DNA of 5,659 nucleotides from Bacteroidota bacterium (GTDB taxonomy: Bacteria; Bacteroidota; Ignavibacteria; Ignavibacteriales; Melioribacteraceae). Location: positions 1 through 5,659 of the forward strand of contig JAKAMS010000185.1 of assembly GCA_021812745.1 (NCBI GenBank), written 5' to 3'. Shown one piece after another: positions 1-5,659 of the stretch. The translations under genes were made by a program, and so were the position numbers. The notes under the pieces were generated by a model that made no database searches, was not told the DNA's origin, and saw only the letters and a program-made list of their open reading frames with translations. Positions within the stretch are counted from its first letter, which is position 1. Each line of letters starts with the position of its first letter.

Positions 1-110
1 TTTCACTATTTTGAATAAAAAAAACATTTAATTGATTTAGGCAATAACATTATTAGAAGCATTTCCATTTATAAAGATAAATTTATAACAAATTAGTGAA
101 GACAATTGCT

Positions 111-545
111 ATGGAAGAAATTAAACAGTTCAAGCGAAAGATTAAAATAAAAGTTAGATTTTCTGACCTCGATGCAATGCGCCATGTGAACAACGCCGCC
201 TACCTTACATATCTTGAAGAAGCGCGCATAGATTATTTTAACGAACTTTTTAACCGCAAGAAAGAAAGTCTTGATTTTGATGCCGTTGTGGGAAGGATAG
301 AGATAAATTATCTTTACCCGATTGTACTCGGGGATGATGTTGAGGTTTTTACGCGTGTATCAAAACTCGGTACCAAAAGTGTTGATGTTGAACATATTAT
401 AGCCGTAAAGAAGGGAAATGAGCTGATCAAATCTGCTACTTCTCTTACGAAGCTTGTTTATTATGATTACAAAACTCAAAAAACAAAAGTTATGACAGAT
501 GATGTCAAGGACAGAATTGCCGAGTATGAAGGATTAAATATTTAA
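111..545 (+). CDS. Acyl-CoA thioesterase, 4HBT hotdog-fold family (FadM/YbgC-like)
   Basis: Predicted cytoplasmic thioesterase that hydrolyses acyl-CoA thioesters to free acid and CoA. Numbered from ATG 111 (144 aa), the family signature is clear: SDLD at 18-21, with D21 in the place of the catalytic Asp of 4HBT enzymes, then HVNN at 25-28, Y31 and EEAR at 36-39. The stretch HVNNAAYLTYLEEAR closely resembles E. coli FadM (HVNNARYLEFLEEAR, from memory), and the later INY.YP..LGD and YDYKTQK segments also fit. Its length is normal for a single hotdog domain. No signal peptide or membrane segment is seen. The start is uncertain: an in-frame GTG at 96 would add five residues (MKTIA). I prefer ATG 111 because neither start has a good ribosome site and the shorter form fits family N-termini. 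The upstream A+T-rich 110 bases show no convincing promoter. Substrate is unknown; long- or medium-chain acyl-CoA is inferred from the fatty-acid neighbours. Confidence 0.88.
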   Translation: MEEIKQFKRKIKIKVRFSDLDAMRHVNNAAYLTYLEEARIDYFNELFNRKKESLDFDAVVGRIEINYLYPIVLGDDVEVFTRVSKLGTKSVDVEHIIAVKKGNELIKSATSLTKLVYYDYKTQKTKVMTDDVKDRIAEYEGLNI

Positions 546-560
546 TGCCGGATTTTATTC

Positions 561-2048
561 CTAAAGTTTTTTGATTGCATTTTCTATGTCTAATGATCTT
601 TGAATCTTTCTTAAAGCAGTTGGTTCAGAAATTCTTTCTTTGCAATCCGGAATGTTGCACATCTCACATGTATCATTTACAATTCTAAACGGAATGTTTG
701 GGTCATTCCAGAAATTAATTTTTTTCTTCAACTGTTCATCTAAATAAAAACCAAGTGTAACGCTTGTAAAAGTATTTGGATCAAGAATGTTTTGTTGCGC
801 CACAGAAAAAGAAATGTATTCATCATTTGTCTCGTGAAATTTAGAATGAATAATTCCCGTTTTCATTTTACCATGACTGTTAACACCTTTTAATTCTTCT
901 TTAATATTTTTCAATACTTCAATTGAAACCCAGCGGCGGCAGTTATGCTCGTGGGTTTGATATCCGCCCGGATTTTGCTTGATGTTCAGCCGGACCTCTT
1001 TTGTTAATTCATATCTGTCTGTCTCAGCGATAGTGTTGAACCGAAGGAAAAAATATTTTTTGAGTCCAAATTCTTTACCGGAAAGATTAGCCCACCTTTG
1101 GAAAAACATTTCGGGAGTTGTATCATTTTTTGTTACAAGATTAACCAGAAAATTGTCATCCCATTTCTCTTGTGAGAAGAAATTATTTATATCTGCTATG
1201 AATTGGTTCTTGCCAAGTATTAATGCGGTAGCAAAATATGCGGCAATGTGATTATTAAGGAGATGATCAAATGTATTTAACTTCAGACTGGAATGGATGT
1301 AACTTCTTTTGGATATGTTAAGATAGTTGTAAGCCAGTTCTTTGCCAATGATAAATAATTTCTGAGCATTTGAAAGTTGCGGATTTAAAAATAATACCGG
1401 CTGTTTTCCGGGCTTTAATACTCCGCGCAGTTGTCCAAGCTCTTCAAAATTGTCGAATCTCTTTTCATCCAGCTTGTAGTTATAATATTGAATAAGAATT
1501 TGGGAAAGCTGTTCATAATTTTTTGGATGAGCAGATGTTAAATGAAAATCATCAATAAATTTTTCAACCGACAATTCGATATCTGCCAAATAGTTATCAT
1601 TAATTTCCTTAAATATTCTTAAAGCAGTTCTACTAAAATTATTTTGGCTCAATTCTGTACTCCGAGCCATTTCAATAACTGTTGTTACAAGCGCACTTAA
1701 TTGATAAGAAGCACCGGACATTAAAGAGATAAATTTGTTCAAATCAATTCCGTAATGATCAAGAGGTAGCATTTCGAGAATATTTGATTCAATCAGTTCT
1801 GCAATAGGAGTTAAATTTTTAGTGAGTTTTAATGTAACAAGTTCATCATAACTCACACCTAGGGCTTGAGCAAGTTGTGCAATCTTATCTGCCTTAGGAT
1901 ATTTTTTCCCTTTCTCAATTTCATTTAAGTAAGAGACAGAAAGTGAACATTTCTCTGCTAAATCAACTAATGAAAAATTTCGCTCTTGGCGAAGTTGTTT
2001 CATCTTCAGACCGAATATCAGTTTAATGTAATTATCTTGGTTTTTCAA
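561..2048 (-). CDS. XRE-family transcriptional regulator, short-chain fatty acyl regulator type (RamB/PrpR/ScfR-like)
   Basis: DNA-binding regulator of 495 aa. Residues about 14-72 form an XRE/Cro-C1 helix-turn-helix, with the probable recognition helix at SVSYLNEIEKG (37-47). Residues about 215-290 resemble an ImmA/IrrE-like domain, but the protease motif HExxH is replaced by KELAY at 236-240, so peptidase activity is not expected. The C-terminal part (about 310-495) matches the fatty-acyl-regulator (DUF2083) type, with TPEMFFQRW, HEHNCRRW and a final C-x2-C-x4-C. Cysteines 370, 461, 464 and 469 could hold an Fe-S cluster, as reported for mycobacterial PrpR; that is inference here. Characterised relatives (RamB, PrpR) control acetate and propionate metabolism, so an acyl-CoA ligand is likely. 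The start is TTG at 2048, preceded by a modest GAGAAG. The alternative ATG at 2003 would remove the segment before and into helix 1 (YIKLIFGLK), which relatives keep. It is divergent from the acyl-CoA ligase and convergent with the thioesterase, 15 bases away. Confidence 0.88.
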   Translation of the reverse strand: MKNQDNYIKLIFGLKMKQLRQERNFSLVDLAEKCSLSVSYLNEIEKGKKYPKADKIAQLAQALGVSYDELVTLKLTKNLTPIAELIESNILEMLPLDHYGIDLNKFISLMSGASYQLSALVTTVIEMARSTELSQNNFSRTALRIFKEINDNYLADIELSVEKFIDDFHLTSAHPKNYEQLSQILIQYYNYKLDEKRFDNFEELGQLRGVLKPGKQPVLFLNPQLSNAQKLFIIGKELAYNYLNISKRSYIHSSLKLNTFDHLLNNHIAAYFATALILGKNQFIADINNFFSQEKWDDNFLVNLVTKNDTTPEMFFQRWANLSGKEFGLKKYFFLRFNTIAETDRYELTKEVRLNIKQNPGGYQTHEHNCRRWVSIEVLKNIKEELKGVNSHGKMKTGIIHSKFHETNDEYISFSVAQQNILDPNTFTSVTLGFYLDEQLKKKINFWNDPNIPFRIVNDTCEMCNIPDCKERISEPTALRKIQRSLDIENAIKKL

Positions 2049-2117
2049 AAACTTCTCTTTTTTTGTTTCTAATATAGAGATGTTTTTTGAAAGAAATCAC
2101 AGCAAATATTCTTCGGT

Positions 2118-2131
2118 AGCGAAATTTCGCT
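2118..2131. promoter_or_regulatory. Perfect 14-bp palindrome, candidate operator
   Basis: AGCGAAATTTCGCT reads the same on both strands over all 14 bases. It sits near the middle of the divergent intergenic region, about 70 bases from the regulator start and 82 from the ligase start. It touches the possible -35 element of the ligase promoter. A dimeric XRE protein encoded next door is the natural candidate to bind it, which would give both autoregulation and control of the operon. It is not the TTTGCAAA-like site I recall for RamB/PrpR, though both have GC flanking A/T runs. The symmetry is observed; the binding is inference. Confidence 0.5.
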
Positions 2132-2204
2132 TGCATTATCTAATTTGTTGGCTTATCTTGAAACAAAAAAAAGTTCTTAAGTCATTTATCAACAAATTTC
2201 AATT

Positions 2205-2210
2205 GAGGTG
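2205..2210 (+). promoter_or_regulatory. Shine-Dalgarno site of the acyl-CoA ligase gene
   Basis: GAGGTG matches the 16S anti-Shine-Dalgarno consensus. Its GAGG core ends five bases before ATG 2214, a suitable spacing. The site overlaps an in-frame GTG at 2208 that would otherwise give a start two codons longer, so it argues for ATG 2214. It is the only strong ribosome site among the four genes of the window. Confidence 0.65.
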
Positions 2211-2213
2211 GGT

Positions 2214-3989
2214 ATGGCTGAACTAAAAAGACTTTTCGATTTGATATCCTTTCAAAAAGAAAATTACCCTATTAAAAATTGTGTATCCGATAAAAAAAAT
2301 GGTCTGTGGGTAAGTTACAGTACGGAAGAAGTTCAATCAATTGTAGATAGGTTCAGTCTCGGTCTGTTGAAGCTTGGAGTTAATCCCGGCGATAAGCTTG
2401 CTATTATTTCTCCAAATAGAACTGAATGGAATTTTGTTGATCTTGGAATTCTTCAAGCAGGCGGCATTGATGTTCCCATCTATCCTAATATTAGTGTAGA
2501 AGAATACGAATACATTCTGAAAGATGCGGAAGTGAAATATGCCTTTGTCGCTAATTTGGATCTGTATCAAAAAATCAGTTCAATAAAACACAAAGTGAAA
2601 TCGTTAATTGATATTTACACGCTCGATAAACTTGAAGGTAGAAAACATTGGGAAGAAATTTCAGAACTTGCAGATGAATCACAAAGAGAAAGACTCAATC
2701 AGATTAAAGATAAAATTCAATGGAATGATTTAGCTACAATTATTTACACTTCCGGAACTACCGGAATTCAGAAAGGAGTAATGCTTTCGCACGGTAATAT
2801 TCTGAGTAACGTCAATTCAATTCAGCAAATAATGCCAATTAATAATTCCCACCGGGTTATTAGTTTTCTTCCTATATGTCACATATTTGAAAGAACGGCT
2901 GTCTATTATTATATGAAAATAGGTGCTGCGATTTATTATGCAGAAAGTATAGAAAAGGTTGGTGATAATCTTAAGGAAATAAAACCGAATTACTTTACAA
3001 CAGTACCGCGCCTTTTAGAGAAGATTTATGATAAGATTATGGAAAAGGGAAGAGATCTTAAACAACCGAAACAAGCAATCTTTGGCTGGGCGGTAAATCT
3101 GGCAAACCATTATCATCCACAAGGTAAGACTAATTTATTTTATGATGTACGGCTTTGGGTAGCGCGAAAAATTGTTTTTTCAAAATGGCTTGAAGCTCTT
3201 GGCGGCGAAGTTAAAGGAATTATCAGCGGTGCCGCTGCATTGCAGCCGCGTTTAGGAAGAATATTTACTGCTGCCGGAGTTAATATTGTAGAGGGATATG
3301 GTCTCACCGAAACAAGTCCCGTTATTACTTGTAATCGCTTTAAAGATTATTATATCGGAACAGTCGGTCTGCCGATTCCGGATGTTCAAATCAAGCTTGC
3401 CGATTCCGGAGAAATATTAACGAAAAGTTCAAGTGTTATGCTTGGTTACTACAATAAACCGGAAGCGACAAAAGAAGCCGTTGATGAAGAGGGCTGGTTT
3501 CATACCGGTGATATCGGAGTTTTGGTTAACGATAAGTACTTGAAAATTACCGATAGATTAAAAGAAATATTTAAAACATCCGGCGGTAAATTTATTACTC
3601 CTCTTCCTATAGAGAATAAAATGAAAGAATCACTTTTTATTAGAAATATTATTGTGATTGGTGAAAACGAAAAATTCTGCGCCGCTCTTGTTGTGCAGGA
3701 ATTTGATTTCATAGAAAAATGGTGCGAAAAGAAAAGTGTTAAAGATTATCTTGAAACAGGAATGACCTGCCATGAAGTTGTAAAGGAAAGAATCTGGAAG
3801 GAAATTCAGCATTACAACAAACGGTTCAGTCATATAGAACAAGTTAAAAAATATGAATTAGTTGATAAAGACTGGACAGTTGATACCGGTGAACTAACCC
3901 CAACCTTAAAACTAAAACGTAGAGTAATAATGAAGAACTACGAAAAATTAATTGAGAAAATCTATTCAGAGCCACTAACTACAAACTAA
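2214..3989 (+). CDS. Long-chain fatty acid--CoA ligase (AMP-forming, FAA1-type)
   Basis: Activates fatty acids to acyl-CoA using ATP and CoA through an acyl-adenylate, the entry step of beta-oxidation. The protein has 591 aa from ATG 2214, normal for the COG1022-type family. Hallmarks of the ANL superfamily occur in order: phosphate-binding loop YTSGTTGIQKG at 178-188, LPICHIFER at 219-227, EGYGLTE at 360-366, the TGD motif at 431-433, the hinge region DRLKEIFKTSGGK at 447-459, and the C-terminal LTPTLKLKRR at 561-570, in which K566 is the likely adenylation lysine. No essential motif is missing. No signal peptide or clear membrane helix is seen, so the enzyme is probably cytoplasmic or peripheral at the membrane. 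It is the first gene of a likely operon, with only 13 bases before the next gene, and is divergent from the fatty-acyl regulator. Chain-length preference cannot be read from the sequence. Confidence 0.93.
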   Translation: MAELKRLFDLISFQKENYPIKNCVSDKKNGLWVSYSTEEVQSIVDRFSLGLLKLGVNPGDKLAIISPNRTEWNFVDLGILQAGGIDVPIYPNISVEEYEYILKDAEVKYAFVANLDLYQKISSIKHKVKSLIDIYTLDKLEGRKHWEEISELADESQRERLNQIKDKIQWNDLATIIYTSGTTGIQKGVMLSHGNILSNVNSIQQIMPINNSHRVISFLPICHIFERTAVYYYMKIGAAIYYAESIEKVGDNLKEIKPNYFTTVPRLLEKIYDKIMEKGRDLKQPKQAIFGWAVNLANHYHPQGKTNLFYDVRLWVARKIVFSKWLEALGGEVKGIISGAAALQPRLGRIFTAAGVNIVEGYGLTETSPVITCNRFKDYYIGTVGLPIPDVQIKLADSGEILTKSSSVMLGYYNKPEATKEAVDEEGWFHTGDIGVLVNDKYLKITDRLKEIFKTSGGKFITPLPIENKMKESLFIRNIIVIGENEKFCAALVVQEFDFIEKWCEKKSVKDYLETGMTCHEVVKERIWKEIQHYNKRFSHIEQVKKYELVDKDWTVDTGELTPTLKLKRRVIMKNYEKLIEKIYSEPLTTN

Positions 3990-4002
3990 ATAAAAAAACA
4001 TT

Positions 4003-5659
4003 ATGAAAAGAAAAATCAATGAAGTTGCAGTACTGGGTTCCGGTGTAATGGGTTCTCGCATTGCTGTTCACTTTGCAAACATTGGATGCAAAGTCTATTT
4101 GCTGGACATAGTGCCAAGGGAATTGAATGATTCCGAAAAGAAAAAGGGGCTTACTTTGCAAGACCCGGCTGTTAGAAACAGAATTGCAAATGAAAATCTG
4201 CAAAATGTTCTCAAAGCAAAACCATCGCCAATTTATCGAACTGAATTTGCTTCAAGAATTTCTACTGGAAATTTTGAAGATAACATGAACCTGCTTTCTA
4301 ATGTTGATTGGATTATCGAAGCAGTTGTTGAAAATCTTGAGATCAAAAAGAAAGTTTTTGATAATGTTGAAAAATTTCGTAAGCCGGGAACATTGGTTAC
4401 AACAAACACTTCAGGAATTCCTATTCATTTAATGAATGAAGGACGTAGCGAAGATTTTCAAAAACATTTTTGCGGCGCTCACTTCTTCAATCCGCCGCGC
4501 TATCTTCAACTATTAGAAATTATTCCCACACAAAAGACAAATCAAGACGTGATTGATTTCTTGATGTGGTATGGAGATTTGTATCTTGGTAAAACAACAG
4601 TGCTCTGCAAAGACACGCCTGCATTCATCGCCAATAGAATTGGTGTCTTCAGCATTATGGCTGTCTTCAAATTAAAAAAAGAATTGGGTTTGAGTATTAA
4701 AGAAATTGATACTCTTACCGGACCGTTAACCGGTAAACCAAAATCAGCAACTTTCAGAACAGCAGATGTTGTTGGAATTGATACGCTTGTAAAGGTTGCA
4801 AATAATGTTTATCACGATTGCCCCAACGATGAATCTCGTGATCTTTTTGCGATTCCTGATTATGTAACCAAACTTGTTGAGAACAATTGGCTCGGTGATA
4901 AAACGGGACAAGGTTTCTATAAAAAATCTAAAGATGAAAAAGGTGAAAAAGTAATTCTTGAACTCGATACAGAAACTTTTGAATACCAACCTAGTCCCAA
5001 ATCAAAAATGGCTTCTGTTACAGCGGCAAAACCGATTGATAACCTAAAAGACAGATTAAAACTTTTGCACAGCGGCAAAGATAAAGCAGGCGAATTTTTA
5101 CACTCGCTTAATTTTTACATTTTCCAATATTCCTCGAATAGAATACCGGAAATTTCTGAAGAGCTATATAAACTTGATGACGCAATGCGTGCTGGATTTG
5201 GCTGGGAATTAGGTCCATTTGAGACTTGGGATGCGCTCGGCGTTAAAAAAACAGTTGAGCAAATGACCGCTTCAAATATGAAGCCCGCTGATTGGATATT
5301 GAAAATGTTGGAAAGCGGATTTACTTCTTTCTATAAATCTGAAAATGGGAAGAAAAAGTTTTACGATATCTCTTCCAACTCCTACAAAGAAATTCCCGGC
5401 AAAGGTGGGTTTATTATCTTAGACAATTATCGTGCTAATGAACCGGTATGGAAAAATTCCGGCACAACTCTGCACGATCTTGGCGATGGAATTGTTAATC
5501 TTGAATTTCAAACTAAGATGAACTCAATTGGTTCAGAAATTTTAGAAGGCATAAATAAATCAATTGAGATTGCAGAGAAGGATTTTAAAGGATTAGTTAT
5601 TGGAAATAACGGACAGCATTTTTCTGCCGGTGCAAATTTAGCAATGATGTTTATGCTTG
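4003..5659 (+). CDS. fadN: 3-hydroxyacyl-CoA dehydrogenase / enoyl-CoA hydratase, FadN-type, 3' end beyond window
   Basis: Bifunctional beta-oxidation enzyme: enoyl-CoA hydration plus NAD-dependent oxidation of 3-hydroxyacyl-CoA. The frame stays open for 552 codons to the window edge. The NAD-binding Rossmann domain comes first, with GSGVMG at 12-17 and acidic D35 ending strand 2. Dehydrogenase residues are present: NTS at 135-137, H160 in GAHFFNPP, E172 twelve residues later (the His-Glu dyad), and DTPAFIANRIG at 204-214. The C-terminal dehydrogenase domains contain LTGPLTGKPKSATFRTADVVG, GDKTGQGFY (298-306) and AGFGWELGPFETWD (397-410). A crotonase-fold hydratase begins near 490, with the oxyanion-hole segment FSAGANL at 540-546; its catalytic glutamates lie past the edge. 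This order, dehydrogenase then hydratase, is that of Bacillus FadN (about 790 aa) and the reverse of E. coli FadB. The ATG follows an A-rich leader without a Shine-Dalgarno site, 13 bases after the ligase stop, so cotranscription is likely. FadA thiolase and FadE dehydrogenase genes would be expected downstream. Confidence 0.92.
   Translation, partial: MKRKINEVAVLGSGVMGSRIAVHFANIGCKVYLLDIVPRELNDSEKKKGLTLQDPAVRNRIANENLQNVLKAKPSPIYRTEFASRISTGNFEDNMNLLSNVDWIIEAVVENLEIKKKVFDNVEKFRKPGTLVTTNTSGIPIHLMNEGRSEDFQKHFCGAHFFNPPRYLQLLEIIPTQKTNQDVIDFLMWYGDLYLGKTTVLCKDTPAFIANRIGVFSIMAVFKLKKELGLSIKEIDTLTGPLTGKPKSATFRTADVVGIDTLVKVANNVYHDCPNDESRDLFAIPDYVTKLVENNWLGDKTGQGFYKKSKDEKGEKVILELDTETFEYQPSPKSKMASVTAAKPIDNLKDRLKLLHSGKDKAGEFLHSLNFYIFQYSSNRIPEISEELYKLDDAMRAGFGWELGPFETWDALGVKKTVEQMTASNMKPADWILKMLESGFTSFYKSENGKKKFYDISSNSYKEIPGKGGFIILDNYRANEPVWKNSGTTLHDLGDGIVNLEFQTKMNSIGSEILEGINKSIEIAEKDFKGLVIGNNGQHFSAGANLAMMFML

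Larger units (their letters stand above)
2049..2213. promoter_or_regulatory. Divergent promoter region between the regulator and the beta-oxidation operon
   Basis: This 165-base A+T-rich gap separates the two divergent start codons and must hold promoters for both directions. On the + strand a weak sigma-70-like pair can be drawn: TTGCAT at 2131-2136 and TATCTT at 2154-2159, 17 bases apart. On the - strand TATATTAG (2076 to 2069) resembles either a -10 box or the Bacteroidota TAnnTTTG element, with no matching upstream box at normal spacing. These boxes are weak matches; only the role of the gap as a control region is well supported. The 14-bp palindrome at 2118-2131 lies inside it. No RNA gene or riboswitch was recognised. 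Confidence 0.6.

Noticed and set aside
67..88. ATTTATAA direct repeat and TTATAAA/TTTATAA inverted repeat just upstream of the thioesterase
   Set aside because: Built only of A and T apart from one G in the spacer, in a very A/T-rich leader; likely chance and too weak to fold into a stable hairpin.
979..1251. Open frame of 90 codons on the + strand inside the regulator gene
   Set aside because: It is antisense to a well-supported conserved protein, has no recognisable domain, and its composition is explained by the opposite strand.
3990..4002. Possible terminator or separate promoter between ligase and FadN-type gene
   Set aside because: Only 13 A/T-rich bases, no stem-loop, and no room for promoter boxes.
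4715..4736. Inverted repeat TTACCGG/CCGGTAA with an 8-base loop
   Set aside because: It lies in the codons of the conserved LTGPLTGKP motif of the dehydrogenase; the repeated LTG triplet explains it, and there is no T run for termination.
1..5659. Possible novel defence, mobile or RNA system
   Set aside because: Every long frame belongs to a recognisable fatty-acid metabolism family; there are no direct-repeat arrays, transposase, integrase, terminal repeats or structured RNA signatures.

Overview
The window is A+T-rich and holds four protein genes, all of which fit one theme: activation, degradation and control of fatty acids. Gene content and style suggest a member of the Bacteroidota/Chlorobiota/Ignavibacteria group. 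The clues are low G+C, mostly weak or absent Shine-Dalgarno sites, a fatty-acyl-type XRE regulator of a kind I associate with Bacteroidota, a eukaryote-like (FAA1-type) acyl-CoA ligase, and a FadN-order beta-oxidation enzyme. This placement is inference; there is no rRNA or other marker gene to confirm it.

Layout: (1) 111-545 (+) is a small hotdog-fold acyl-CoA thioesterase resembling FadM/YbgC. (2) 561-2048 (-) is a 495-residue XRE-family regulator of the RamB/PrpR/ScfR (short-chain fatty acyl regulator) type, convergent with the thioesterase across a 15-base gap. (3) 2049-2213 is the only sizeable non-coding gap, the divergent regulator/ligase promoter region, and carries a perfect 14-bp palindrome. 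(4) 2214-3989 (+) is a long-chain fatty acyl-CoA synthetase. (5) 4003 to the window end (+) is the first 552 residues of a bifunctional 3-hydroxyacyl-CoA dehydrogenase/enoyl-CoA hydratase in FadN order (dehydrogenase first, hydratase last), cut by the window edge inside the hydratase domain.

Working model: the ligase activates free fatty acids to acyl-CoA, and the FadN-like enzyme carries out the hydration and 3-hydroxyacyl oxidation steps of beta-oxidation. A thiolase and an acyl-CoA dehydrogenase would be expected just past the right edge. The thioesterase could hydrolyse stalled or excess acyl-CoA. The divergent regulator probably senses an acyl-CoA, and possibly redox or iron state through four cysteines, and acts on the shared promoter region. 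I see no mobile element, CRISPR array, RNA gene or defence system. The least routine features are the cysteine-bearing regulator and its candidate operator.
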